Shown: positions 15,336 to 23,170 of the stretch, piece by piece | Layout of the letters: each line of letters begins with the position of its first letter | How positions within the stretch are numbered: the stretch's first letter is position 1 | From: Pseudomonadota bacterium | GTDB taxonomy: Bacteria; Pseudomonadota; Alphaproteobacteria; Rhizobiales; Hyphomicrobiaceae | Assembly: GCA_023387235.1 (NCBI GenBank) | Contig: JAEWIJ010000013.1 | Location: 1-26,082, forward strand | Length of the DNA stretch: 26,082 nucleotides | Direction of reading: 5' to 3' | Made by a program: the position numbers and the translations under genes | The notes under the pieces: generated by a model | What the model was told of the DNA's origin: nothing | Seen by the model: only the letters and a program-made list of their open reading frames with translations | The model's database searches: none

Positions 15336-16107
15336 ATTTCTCGCGATAGCGATAGTGGTATGTGCCGGCCGCCGTATAGCCGAGCGCGGCATAGAGGCCC
15401 TGCGCGGGCATGTTCGTGCTCACGGCCTGCAACCCGATCGTGCGCGCATCCTGCGCGGCTCCCCACGCTTCGAGCGCGATCATCACTGCCGATGCCGCAC
15501 CCTGGCGTCGCGCAGATACTGCCGTCCCGACGCATTCGGCAATGACCGCGCCTTCGTGCAGCACGCCGAGTGCCGTCGCCATGGTCTCGCCCTTGCGCCG
15601 CACCTCCGCGAAGATGCAAGGCGCCGGCACGCGCGCGAGAATGGCCGCAGCAAACGGTCGACGGTCCGGCGTGATGTTGCTGAGATAGACCTGGAGCCAG
15701 CTCTCGGAAGGCGACGCACCGAGCGCGACGTGGTCCGGCATGGCAATCGCGGCCACGGGTTTCACGAGCGTCGTCACGGGATCGTGGATCACGTAACCGC
15801 GTGCTGCGAGGCGTGCGTCGAGATCGTCGGGCTCGGAGAGCGGGAAGCCGACCTGGAACCGCACAGGCGCGCCGCGTTCGCGAAAAAGATGTTCGATCTC
15901 ATCGATCGTGCGCTCGGCGTCCGTGCCGCGATAGTGAAGCGCGGAAACGGAGTTGGCACGCTGCGAGCCGCCACCCGAGTAACGCCAGAGCCAGCCGTCC
16001 ACGTCGCGCGTCTCACCGGCCGGCCATGCTCGCACGGCAGCACGCTCGATGGCCAGCAGGCGCTCCCGCTCGGAGAGCGCGGCGCCGCTGTCATCCGCCA
16101 CGGGCAT
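15334..16107 (-). CDS. GNAT-family N-acetyltransferase
   Basis: The 257-residue product has a GNAT acetyl-CoA-binding pattern in the C-terminal half: ALGVLHEGAVIAECVGTAVSARRQGAASAVMIALEAWG, with the RRQGAA pyrophosphate loop, then TIGLQAVSTNMPAQGLYAALGYTAAGTYHYRYRE, where the last tyrosine-rich strand is typical. The N-terminal half (MDGWLWRYSGGGSQRANSVS-like) resembles proteins with two tandem GNAT folds. It should acetylate a small molecule or an amino group, but the substrate cannot be told. The ATG overlaps the smpB TGA by one base, so it is translationally coupled to smpB. Confidence 0.85.
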   Translation of the reverse strand: MPVADDSGAALSERERLLAIERAAVRAWPAGETRDVDGWLWRYSGGGSQRANSVSALHYRGTDAERTIDEIEHLFRERGAPVRFQVGFPLSEPDDLDARLAARGYVIHDPVTTLVKPVAAIAMPDHVALGASPSESWLQVYLSNITPDRRPFAAAILARVPAPCIFAEVRRKGETMATALGVLHEGAVIAECVGTAVSARRQGAASAVMIALEAWGAAQDARTIGLQAVSTNMPAQGLYAALGYTAAGTYHYRYREK

Positions 16108-16583
16108 CAGCCCTTCTCCCGCATGAGGCGCGCCTTCTGACGCTGCCAGTCGCGCTTGGCCGACGTCTCCCGCTTGTCGTGCAACTTCTTGCCCTTGGCG
16201 AGACCGAGCTTGAGCTTCGCGCGGCCGCGCGCGTTGAAATAGATCTCGAGCGGAATGAGCGTCATGCCCTCGCGCTGCACGGCCTGCGAGAGCTTGTCGA
16301 TCTCGCGCCGGTGCAGGAGGAGCTGACGCGGCCGCCGCGGGGCGTGCTGGAAGAAGTTGCCCGCCATCTGGTACTCGGGAATGTGCGCATTCACGAGCAC
16401 GAGGCCGCCCTCTTCGGCCGCGGCATAGCTCTCGGTGATGTTGGCCTGACCGCGCCGCAGCGACTTCACCTCGGTACCGGTGAGCGAGATTCCGGCCTCG
16501 AACGTATCCTCGATGAAATACTCGAAGCGGGCGCGCCGGTTCTCGGCGACCACCTTGCGGTCGTCATCATCCTTCTTCGACAT
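16107..16583 (-). CDS. smpB: SsrA-binding protein SmpB
   Basis: SmpB binds tmRNA and delivers it to stalled ribosomes in trans-translation. The 158-residue product shows the whole family pattern: VVAENRRARFEYFIEDTFEAGISLTGTEVKSLRRGQANITESYA, then HIPEYQMAGNFFQHAPRRPRQLLLHRREIDKL, LIPLEIYFNARGRAKLKLGLAKGKKLHDKRE, and a basic C-terminal tail that enters the mRNA channel. The ssrA gene itself is not in the window. dapA lies upstream on the same strand with a 96-base gap containing a hairpin, and the GNAT gene is coupled downstream. Confidence 0.97.
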   Translation of the reverse strand: MSKKDDDDRKVVAENRRARFEYFIEDTFEAGISLTGTEVKSLRRGQANITESYAAAEEGGLVLVNAHIPEYQMAGNFFQHAPRRPRQLLLHRREIDKLSQAVQREGMTLIPLEIYFNARGRAKLKLGLAKGKKLHDKRETSAKRDWQRQKARLMREKG

Positions 16584-16607
16584 GGCTCATGCTTCTCGTA
16601 GGCAGCC

Positions 16608-16647
16608 AAAAAGAGTACGGGCTGCCCGCACTATATAGGGGCAGCCC
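16608..16647 (-). terminator. Possible terminator/attenuator between dapA and smpB
   Basis: A perfect 9-bp inverted repeat (GGGCTGCCC, 16619-16627, with GGGCAGCCC, 16639-16647) encloses an AT-rich 11-base loop. On the minus strand the stem is followed after about six bases by five T's (16608-16612). The gap before the T-run makes termination partial at best, so it may let some dapA transcription reach smpB. Confidence 0.45.
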
Positions 16648-16679
16648 GATCGATTGGACACCGCATCTGAAAACGGCGC

Positions 16680-17573
16680 TTACTCCGCCGCCTTGACCTC
16701 GAGCAGGCCCGCATGCGCGAGCGCGGCATCGACGGTTTTCTTGCTTGCGTCGGTAAGTGGCGCGAGCGGCAGGCGGCAATCGGGGCTCTCGATCACGCCG
16801 AGGCGCCACGCGGCGTACTTCACGGGACCGGGATTGGTCTCGCAGAAGAGCGCGCCGTGCAGCGGCAGGAGGATGTCCTGGATCTCCAGCGCGCGGCGGA
16901 AGTTGCCTGCGAGGCAGGCGTTCTGGAATTCGGCGCAGAGCTTCGGCGCCACGTTGGCCGTCACCGAGATGCAGCCGTTGCCACCGTGCGCCATGTAGCC
17001 GAGGCACGTCGCATCCTCGCCCGAGAGCGCGGCATGCGGCTTGCGGATGAGCAGGCGATGCTGCGACTGGCGCTCCATATTCGCCGTGGCATCCTTGATG
17101 CCGCCGAAGTTCTTGAGCTCGGAGATGCGCGCCATGGTCTGCGCGGAGATATCGACGACCGTACGCCCCGGCACGTTGTAGACGATGAAGGGCAGGTCGA
17201 CGGCCTCGCTGATGGCCTTGAAGTGCAGGAAGAGCCCTTCCTGCGTCGGCTTGTTGTAGTAGCCGGTCGAGTGCAGCGCCGCGTCGGCGCCGGCCTTCTT
17301 GGCGAATGCCGTGAGCTCGATGGCCTCCTCGGTGGAGTTCGAGCCGGCCCCGGCGATCACGGGGACGCGCTTCCGTGCTGTGCGCACGCAGAGATCGACG
17401 ACGTGCATGTGCTCGTCATGGCTGAGCGTCGGCGTCTCCCCCGTCGTCCCGACGGGCACGAGACCATGCGACCCCTGAGCGATCTGCCAGTCGACGAAGC
17501 GCTGGAAGCTCTGATCGTCGACTTTGCCGTTTTTGAATGGCGTGACCAGCGCTGTGAACGAACCCTTGAACAT
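16680..17573 (-). CDS. dapA: 4-hydroxy-tetrahydrodipicolinate synthase
   Basis: DapA condenses pyruvate with aspartate semialdehyde, the first committed step to diaminopimelate and lysine. The 297-residue product has the (beta/alpha)8 family motifs: GSFTALVTPF, GTTGETPTL (T43-T44), YYNKPTQEG (about 106-114), YNVPGRT with catalytic Y132, and the Schiff-base lysine K160 in GGIKDATAN. The stretch before YYNKP reads HSTG, where many DapA proteins have VTP; the key residues are intact. It is divergent from the lytic transglycosylase gene, and both products serve the peptidoglycan layer. Confidence 0.96.
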   Translation of the reverse strand: MFKGSFTALVTPFKNGKVDDQSFQRFVDWQIAQGSHGLVPVGTTGETPTLSHDEHMHVVDLCVRTARKRVPVIAGAGSNSTEEAIELTAFAKKAGADAALHSTGYYNKPTQEGLFLHFKAISEAVDLPFIVYNVPGRTVVDISAQTMARISELKNFGGIKDATANMERQSQHRLLIRKPHAALSGEDATCLGYMAHGGNGCISVTANVAPKLCAEFQNACLAGNFRRALEIQDILLPLHGALFCETNPGPVKYAAWRLGVIESPDCRLPLAPLTDASKKTVDAALAHAGLLEVKAAE

Positions 17574-17805
17574 GGTTTTCCTCCGCTCGTTGCTGCTGTT
17601 TCACGCCGCGCCACCGCTCGCCTATGGCACAAATACCGAGGCACGCGCTCGCCGATCCCCCTAGGATGGCAAGATGCGGCACACGCTGACGTGGTTTCTC
17701 TATGTCATATTTCGCGCCTGCCCGAAAGCCTGCACGTTTTGGCCTTATCCTGGAAGAATGACCAAATCAGAAGAAGCACTGAGATCCGACGGGGGGAATG
17801 ACGCA
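17574..17805. promoter_or_regulatory. Divergent intergenic region, dapA / lytic transglycosylase
   Basis: About 230 bases between divergent genes that must hold both promoters. The dapA ribosome-binding site (GGAGG/GAGCGGAGG-type, just right of 17573) is visible on the minus strand. The open frame of the transglycosylase extends back to 17674, but that part does not look like protein sequence. No clear operator was recognised. Confidence 0.35.
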
Positions 17806-20169
17806 ATGCCGGACATCGCACAGCCCCGACGGGCCCGCGGTCGCCTCGGCGGGCGCATGTGTCCCCGCGCTATCGTCGCCATTCTTAGCGGCCTGCTGGC
17901 GTGCGCGCCGCTCGCCCTCGCGGCGGGTTCCTGGGCCGCCGCTGCGCAGGACGGCAAGAAGAGCGTAAAGGCCAAATCCGCGCCGAAGAAGGCGGCGATG
18001 CCGAAGGCCACGCCCCCACCATTGCCAAACCAGAGGCCCAACCAGAAGCCGGGCCGCCTCGCGGACGCACAGGAACCGGCCAAAGCCGAGGAAGACGGCG
18101 GCCCCCAGCCGCCTGCCGTGCCGACCATGGCCGTGCGGGCGGCCACGCCGGGCTCGCCCGAAGCGGGCTATTTCGCGGCCATGGACAAGCTGATCGCGCC
18201 TGTCCGAGACAACAAGCTCTCTCCGGCCGACGTCCAACGGCTCAAGGATGCGCTCGGCGCGATCGACAAGCACGATTCTGTCGAAGCCAACGAGCACGCC
18301 GCCAAGATCAGCGAACCGGTCGTGCGTACGCTCGTCAGATGGTATGCGCTGCGCGGCGGTGTCGGTGCACCGGCAGACTACGCGCGCTTTTTCGCCGAGA
18401 GCCCCGGCTGGCCGGACTCCGCCCTGCTCAAGCGGCGCTCCGAGCAACAGCTTCTCTCGGCCGGCGGTCCTGCAAAGGATATGGTTGCCTTCTTCGCCGC
18501 CAATCCGCCGCTCTCCGGCGCCGGCTCGATCGCACTCGCCTCGGCACACCTCGCGCTCGGCGACGAGGCGCGCGCCAAGGCCATGGCCGTGAAGGCCTGG
18601 CGCGAGAACGATATCCCGGCAGCCTCCGAGGCCGGTTTTCTCGGGCGCTTCGAGCGCTTTCTTACTCCCGCCGACCATCGCCGCCGCCTCGACGCCATCC
18701 TGATCGACGAGGGACGCTTCTCGGCTCAGCGCACGCCGCGTGTCGCCGCCGCGCGCCGCCTGCTCGCAAAGCTCGATGGGGTCGAGCGCAAGAAGGCCGA
18801 GGCCCGCATCGCCATCTACTCGCGGGCGCGCACCGCGGCAAAGCTCGTGGCCAATCTGCCCGCGAGCGCGAAGGAGCTTTCACCGGCGGACGCTTCGTCG
18901 GATTGGGGCCTGCTCTTCCAGCGCATTCAGCTCGCGCGAAGCCAGGGCAAGGAAGAAGAGGTCGCGCGCCTGCTCCGCCTCGCGCCCACAGATGCCGACG
19001 CGCTCGTCGATCCCGATGCGTGGTGGCTGCACCGGCGCTGGGTGATCTACGAGTTCCTCGGCGCCGGTCGCTACAAGGAAGCGTACGACATCGCGCGCGC
19101 GCCGGGGCCCCTCACGGTCAACCCGATCAAGGATGCAACGTTCCTCGCCGGCTGGATCGCGCTGCGCCATCTCAAGAACGCCAAGGTCGCCGTGCCGCAT
19201 CTCGAAGCGTCGCGCGAGAATGCCGACGGGCCGTTGAGCGCGGCACGCGGCAACTACTGGCTCGCGCGCGCACACGAGACGCTCGGCCAGACCAGCGAAG
19301 CCAACCGCTTCTACAAGGAGGCCGCCGCACGCATCGACACGTTCCACGGCGTGCTCGCCCGCCAGAAGCTCGATCCGGGGCCGCAGGATGCGTCCATGCC
19401 GCTCCCCGTCATGCCCTCTGCAAGCGACGCCGAGAGCTTCAATGCCCATCCGATGGTGCGCGCCGCCATGCTCGCCCATCATGCTGACGTCGGCCGCGGC
19501 ATCACGCGCATCGTCGTGGCACACCTGCGCTCGGTCCTCAAGAGCGAGGCGGAGATGGCCATGCTGGCCCACCTCGCCAATGCGATCGGCGATCACCAGA
19601 TGGCCGTGCGCGTCGGCAAGAGTGGCGTCGCGCGCGGCATGAACCTCTATACGTACTCGTACCCCGTGCATCCCTTCCCCGAGTACAAGCCGCTTCGCCA
19701 GTCGCCCGAGCGCGCGCTGCTGCTCGCGATCGTGCGGCAGGAAAGCGAGTTCAATCCGGAGATCGTCTCGCATGCGGGCGCGCGCGGGCTGATGCAGGTC
19801 ATGCCGATCACGGCCCGCCACATCTGCCGCGATCACAAGATCAAGTGCGACATTCCCCGGCTCGTCAGCGACACGAGCTATAACGCGATGATCGGCAGCG
19901 CCTACATCGGCGACCGCAAGGCGGAGTTCGACGGTAGCTACGTGCTGACGCTCGCGGGCTACAACGCAGGCCCCGGCCGCGCGCGCCAGTGGATGCGCCG
20001 GTTCGGCGATCCGCGCACGAAGGACATCGACGCGATCGACTGGATCGAGATGATCCCCTTCGAGGAGACGCGTGAGTACGTGAAGAAGGTGCTCTCGAAC
20101 GTGCAGATGTACCGCGCCCGCCTCGGCGAGCCGACGCCCATGCGTCTGGTGTCCGACTTGAAGCGGTAG
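17806..20169 (+). CDS. Soluble lytic murein transglycosylase (Slt family)
   Basis: The product cuts peptidoglycan between MurNAc and GlcNAc in the periplasm, leaving 1,6-anhydro ends. From the chosen ATG (GGGGGA eight bases upstream) it has 787 residues. A signal peptide is present: basic start, then hydrophobic residues about 20-45 (AIVAILSGLLACAPLALAAGSWAAAA). A Lys/Pro-rich linker follows, then a long alpha-helical superhelix as in Slt70. The C-terminal goose-lysozyme-like SLT domain has VRQESEFNPE with catalytic E646, GARGLMQVMPITAR, and TLAGYNAGPGRARQW, ending FEETREYVKKVLSNVQMY. The frame is open to 17674 (ATGs at 17674 and 17758), but those starts lack good ribosome-binding sites. Divergent from dapA. 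Confidence 0.93.
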   Translation: MPDIAQPRRARGRLGGRMCPRAIVAILSGLLACAPLALAAGSWAAAAQDGKKSVKAKSAPKKAAMPKATPPPLPNQRPNQKPGRLADAQEPAKAEEDGGPQPPAVPTMAVRAATPGSPEAGYFAAMDKLIAPVRDNKLSPADVQRLKDALGAIDKHDSVEANEHAAKISEPVVRTLVRWYALRGGVGAPADYARFFAESPGWPDSALLKRRSEQQLLSAGGPAKDMVAFFAANPPLSGAGSIALASAHLALGDEARAKAMAVKAWRENDIPAASEAGFLGRFERFLTPADHRRRLDAILIDEGRFSAQRTPRVAAARRLLAKLDGVERKKAEARIAIYSRARTAAKLVANLPASAKELSPADASSDWGLLFQRIQLARSQGKEEEVARLLRLAPTDADALVDPDAWWLHRRWVIYEFLGAGRYKEAYDIARAPGPLTVNPIKDATFLAGWIALRHLKNAKVAVPHLEASRENADGPLSAARGNYWLARAHETLGQTSEANRFYKEAAARIDTFHGVLARQKLDPGPQDASMPLPVMPSASDAESFNAHPMVRAAMLAHHADVGRGITRIVVAHLRSVLKSEAEMAMLAHLANAIGDHQMAVRVGKSGVARGMNLYTYSYPVHPFPEYKPLRQSPERALLLAIVRQESEFNPEIVSHAGARGLMQVMPITARHICRDHKIKCDIPRLVSDTSYNAMIGSAYIGDRKAEFDGSYVLTLAGYNAGPGRARQWMRRFGDPRTKDIDAIDWIEMIPFEETREYVKKVLSNVQMYRARLGEPTPMRLVSDLKR

Positions 20170-20209
20170 CGGGGACGGGGGACCCGTCGCGTTCGCGGCA
20201 AACTCCAGG

Positions 20210-20276
20210 TCTTAAAAAGAAGGGGGTCCGGGGTCTCCCCGGTTGGGGTGCGGGGCGAAAGCCCCGCGCGCGCAGC
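20210..20276 (-). repeat. Terminator-like dispersed repeat, copy B
   Basis: Near-identical to copy A at 60-124. Two consecutive hairpins are perfect here: CCGGGG/CCCCGG around a TCT loop (20228-20242), and a 7-bp stem with a GAAA loop (20250-20256 with 20261-20267). On the minus strand they are followed by CTTCTTTTTAA, a T-tract. It begins about 17 bases after the stop of the minus-strand ornithine cyclodeaminase-family gene, so it can serve as that gene's terminator; on the plus strand it lies after the transglycosylase gene but has no T-run in that direction. Confidence 0.75.
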
Positions 20277-20283
20277 GCGTCCG

Positions 20284-21234
20284 CTATCGCGGGAGTTCAA
20301 CGCCCGCACCGACCGCTAGTGCTGTCTCGTAGACGAGATTGGCGACGACCAGGTCCTCCATGGCATTTCCCATAGACTTGTAGAGCGTCACTTCCGTGTC
20401 GTTCGTGCGCCCCGGCGTTTTGCCCGCAAGCACTTCGCCGAGTTCCACCGCCGACGACGGATCGCGCCCGGCGAGTTCCGCACACCCGACCGGCGCCGGG
20501 CTGAAGGCGTTGCGCGTCTCGACGCAGATGCGTGCGCGGTCGATAAGGGCCGCGGGCACCTCGCTGCCCGGTGGTGCGAAACCGACGGACGTGACATGTG
20601 TCCCTTGCCTGATCCACGCATCGTCGATCACGGGCGTGGCGGATGACGTCGTAAGACAGACGATGTCGGATGTGCGCACGGACGCTTCGAGATCAGTCGC
20701 GACCCGTGCGAGAGGGCTCAGCTCCGCAATGGCGGCGGCAGCGTCATGCCGCCGCGCATGAACGTGGATCTCCCTGATGTTGAGCAAGGTGGCGAGCAGG
20801 CGGACATGCTCTCTCGCCTGGACTCCGCCGCCGACTACGGTAGCCACCCTCGCGTCCTGGCGGGCCAGGGGATCGACCGAGAGGACGGCGCCACCGGCCG
20901 TACGCATGCCCGTGACGACCGCCGCGTCCATGATGGCGAGCGGCGCGCCGGTCTCATGATCGAAAAGGCTGATAAGCCCCATGTGGCTCGGCAGGTGGTG
21001 CGCGTGGTTCCCCTCGAAGACGTTCACCGTCTTGGACGCAATATGCCGGCCCGGCATCCAGGCCAGCATGGCCAGCGCAAAGCCCTTATGCGGCACGTCC
21101 ACTTTCGGTCGCGGCGGCGCCTGCACGTCTCCGGCACTCAATGCCTTGAAGCCGGCGGCCAGCGCCGCAAGGACGGCACCGGGCTCGACGAGCGATGTCA
21201 CGTCGGCCGTCGAGAGATAGCGGATTGAGGTCAC
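20284..21234 (-). CDS. Ornithine cyclodeaminase / mu-crystallin family protein
   Basis: The 316-residue product belongs to the NAD(P)-dependent ornithine cyclodeaminase/mu-crystallin family, which includes ornithine cyclodeaminase, some alanine dehydrogenases and ketimine reductases. Visible features are SKTVNVFEGN with the catalytic-type lysine, GMRTAGGAVLSVDPLAR, a Rossmann nucleotide site VATVVGGGVQAREHVRLL, DIVCLTTSSATPVI, and GTHVTSVGFAPPGSEV. Substrate cannot be fixed from sequence, so I give no symbol. The start is GTG, with GAGGGG eight bases upstream. It is downstream of rcdA on the same strand but separated by a strong hairpin terminator, so it is probably a separate unit. Confidence 0.9.
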   Translation of the reverse strand: MTSIRYLSTADVTSLVEPGAVLAALAAGFKALSAGDVQAPPRPKVDVPHKGFALAMLAWMPGRHIASKTVNVFEGNHAHHLPSHMGLISLFDHETGAPLAIMDAAVVTGMRTAGGAVLSVDPLARQDARVATVVGGGVQAREHVRLLATLLNIREIHVHARRHDAAAAIAELSPLARVATDLEASVRTSDIVCLTTSSATPVIDDAWIRQGTHVTSVGFAPPGSEVPAALIDRARICVETRNAFSPAPVGCAELAGRDPSSAVELGEVLAGKTPGRTNDTEVTLYKSMGNAMEDLVVANLVYETALAVGAGVELPR

Positions 21235-21264
21235 GACACACGCCCCTCGCCGATGGATGGCACG

Positions 21265-21300
21265 GAAAAGCCGGCTGGCATGTCACACATGCCGCCGGCT
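21265..21300 (-). terminator. Intrinsic terminator after rcdA
   Basis: A long stem of 13 bp with one bulged base (arms 21269-21282 and 21288-21300, loop 21283-21287) is followed on the minus strand by TTTTCC (21264-21269). It lies about 40 bases after the rcdA stop, in the right orientation to end rcdA before the ornithine cyclodeaminase-family gene. Confidence 0.75.
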
Positions 21301-21339
21301 CAGAATGAACGTGGATCGGGACGTTCGGCAAGATGCCAA

Positions 21340-21879
21340 TCAGTGTGCGAGCGACCCGCGGGCAAAAGCCGCCTCGATGCTGGCGATCTGCTGGCTGACG
21401 GGGCTTTCCTGCGTCTCGAAGCGCGCGGCGCGAGCGGCTTCCAGCGCGCGGTCGATGCGCACGACGCGATCCTGGAGCGCAAAGCTCTCCTCGATAAGCG
21501 CGCGGATCGTGCGCGGCAGCCCGCCGTAGTCCTTCACGTGCTGCGGGCGGGCGACGCCAAGGCGGATGCTCCGGCGCTTGACGTGCGCCTCCTCCGCCGT
21601 GATCTCGCCGAGCTTCAGCGCGCGGCGCATCAGCAGCCACGAGGCGAGCTCGAGCAGTCGCGTCGTGAGGCGCATGCTCTCCGTTGCATAAACGACGTTA
21701 AGGGAGGCAGTGAGCGCCTTGGCTTCGTGCCGGCCGGCGCCGTCGAGATAGACGGCAGTACGCTCGACGAGCGCCATGCCGTCCTTGAAAATCTGGTCGA
21801 ACTGCTCGGAGGCGGTGAACCGCTCGGCAAACGAGACTGTTTCGCCGTTGCCGGCATTAGAAGCGACGCTACGCACCAT
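21340..21879 (-). CDS. rcdA: RcdA, regulator of CtrA degradation (DUF1465)
   Basis: The 179-residue product matches DUF1465/RcdA: VSFAERFTASEQFDQIFKDGMALVERTAVYLDGAGRHEAKAL, then YATESMRLTTRLLELASWLLMRRALKLGEIT, and LPRTIRALIEESFALQDRVVRIDR. It is an all-helical cytosolic protein. In Caulobacter, RcdA binds CpdR-primed ClpXP and tethers a second set of substrates, helping clear CtrA through PopA; cpdR is also in this window. The start is uncertain: ATG 21879 fits homologues (conserved part starts with the SFAER region), and the frame is open to an ATG at 21948. Upstream lie a DnaA-box match and a TTAACCA motif. Confidence 0.88.
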   Translation of the reverse strand: MVRSVASNAGNGETVSFAERFTASEQFDQIFKDGMALVERTAVYLDGAGRHEAKALTASLNVVYATESMRLTTRLLELASWLLMRRALKLGEITAEEAHVKRRSIRLGVARPQHVKDYGGLPRTIRALIEESFALQDRVVRIDRALEAARAARFETQESPVSQQIASIEAAFARGSLAH

Positions 21880-21948
21880 GGGACCCACCGACACGACAGA
21901 ACTCGACACGGCTCTCAACCTATCAGCAACCTTGTTCGCTGTGAACAT

Positions 21949-22039
21949 CGCAGCTGCTGGTTAACAAAACCTCCCTCTAAATTGGCGCTAATATGTGGCT
22001 CGCGCGCGGCACTTGTGGATAAACGCTTAACGATTGCGG
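21949..22039 (-). promoter_or_regulatory. rcdA upstream region with DnaA-box match and TTAACC motif
   Basis: On the minus strand, 22022-22014 reads TTATCCACA, an exact match to the consensus DnaA box. About 60 bases nearer rcdA is GTTAACCA (around 21965-21958), which matches the TTAACC half of the CtrA consensus. The region is AT-rich compared with its surroundings. These matches suggest cell-cycle control of rcdA, but they are pattern matches only and no paired CtrA half site was found. Confidence 0.45.
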
Positions 22040-22465
22040 CTAACGATTGAGACTGAAGTACGCGCTGCCGCCGCCACCATTGAGCGATGCGCTCATTCGG
22101 CTCGAGCTGTGCACCTTGATGCGGATCGAGCCCTGAATGCCGTACTCGGTATTCGTGAACTCGCCCGAGTAGGTGCTGCTCGTGAGCTGCGAGAGCGCCG
22201 CGCTCTGCGTGACGCGCACCGACGCCGTCGCGCACACGGCGTGCATCGAGACGCCGCGGCCGGAATGGCGGAACGTCGCGCGGCAGCGCGCCCGCTCCTT
22301 CTCGCCCGAGGGATAGACGATCGTGCCGCCGCCGGCCCACGAGCCGGAGAGAGACTGCGCCGATGCCGGCTGCGCCTCGAGGCCAAGTACGCCGAGCGCT
22401 CCGGCGAGCGCCATAGCCGACCCGATACCAGTGCGAACGACGCGCTTCGTGCCGTGGATGGTCAT
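22040..22465 (-). CDS. Small secreted protein of unknown function
   Basis: The 141-residue product is exported: a basic start (MTIHGTKRVVRTG), a hydrophobic segment (about 14-30), and a likely cleavage site after PASAQ near residue 37. The mature part begins SLSGSWAGGGTIVYPSGEKERARCRATF and is rich in serine, glycine and short beta-strand patterns, with two cysteines (about C61 and C78) that could form a disulfide. It ends MSASLNGGGGSAYFSLNR. Similar small SLSGSWxGGG proteins occur in other Hyphomicrobiales; I know of no function. The ATG has AGGAG eight bases upstream, so it is preferred over the open frame reaching 22594. Confidence 0.78.
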   Translation of the reverse strand: MTIHGTKRVVRTGIGSAMALAGALGVLGLEAQPASAQSLSGSWAGGGTIVYPSGEKERARCRATFRHSGRGVSMHAVCATASVRVTQSAALSQLTSSTYSGEFTNTEYGIQGSIRIKVHSSSRMSASLNGGGGSAYFSLNR

Positions 22466-22712
22466 TTTGCGTGCTCCTCTCCCGAACGACTCGGAAGGTA
22501 GGAGTAGCGTCGGTACGCGACAACGGGACGCTGCATTGCACGACGAGGGATAAGCTCCGGATTGTGAAGTCGCGTCGCGCATCGTTGTGGACATTCGGCG
22601 CGCGAAAGCCCGTCAAACTGCGCGCCGTGACGGTGGACAGCCCTCGCGATCGGCGACATGGTGCGAATCACCTCGCGGCATTTGAACAGTTCGTGATCGA
22701 GCAGCGCCACGT

Positions 22713-23135
22713 ATGTCAGCATCATCACTGGCGGACGTTCCTCCGCCCGGCTTCAAGCTCATGCTGCCGAACGACGGCTTCATGGCGAACACTGGCCCCT
22801 ACTATCTGCGGCGGCTGCCCGATGGCGGATACGAATACGGCTTTCAGAGCGACGACCGGCACCGAAACCCGAACAACGTTCTGCACGGCGGCGCCGTCAT
22901 CGGTTTCCTCGACACGATCATGGGCCACTTCGCGGCGGCCTCGGCCAAGCGGCCGACCGCGACCATCGGCTTCGACACGCGCTTTCTCGCGAGCACGCAG
23001 CCGGGCACATGGATCGAGGGGCGTGTGATCATGCGTCGGATGACGCGCACGCTCGCCTTCATCGACGGCGAGGCGATCGCCGACGGCAAGCTGCTCGTCA
23101 CGGCGAGCGGAATCGTCAAGGTGTTCGAGGGTTGA
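22713..23135 (+). CDS. PaaI-type hotdog thioesterase
   Basis: The 140-residue product has the hotdog fold pattern of the PaaI/4HBT acyl-CoA thioesterase group: FMANTGPYYLRRLPDGGYEYGFQSDDRHRNPNNVLHGGAVIGFLDTIMG, with the family N...HGG motif (N53/N54 and HGG 58-60) and an acidic residue on the central helix (D67), then TATIGFDTRFLA and GEAIADGKLLVTASGIVKVF. It would hydrolyse an acyl-CoA; the substrate is unknown and no phenylacetate genes are nearby. The ribosome-binding site before the ATG is weak. It is convergent with the carboxynorspermidine synthase gene. Confidence 0.87.
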   Translation: MSASSLADVPPPGFKLMLPNDGFMANTGPYYLRRLPDGGYEYGFQSDDRHRNPNNVLHGGAVIGFLDTIMGHFAAASAKRPTATIGFDTRFLASTQPGTWIEGRVIMRRMTRTLAFIDGEAIADGKLLVTASGIVKVFEG

Positions 23136-23140
23136 AAACT

Positions 23141-23170
23141 GAAGGCGCCTCTCGGCGCCCTCTTTGATCT
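23141..23170. terminator. Hairpin between convergent thioesterase and dehydrogenase genes
   Basis: The self-complementary GGCGCC occurs twice (23144-23149 and 23154-23159) around a 4-base TCTC loop, giving a compact 6-bp stem. On the plus strand it is followed by CTCTTTGAT, on the minus strand by TTCAGTTTTC. The T-runs are short, so it is a weak, possibly bidirectional terminator. Confidence 0.55.

Noticed and set aside
17901..19487. 528-residue plus-strand open frame rich in Arg and Ala
   Set aside because: It is out of frame inside the lytic transglycosylase gene and has the skewed composition typical of shadow frames in GC-rich DNA.
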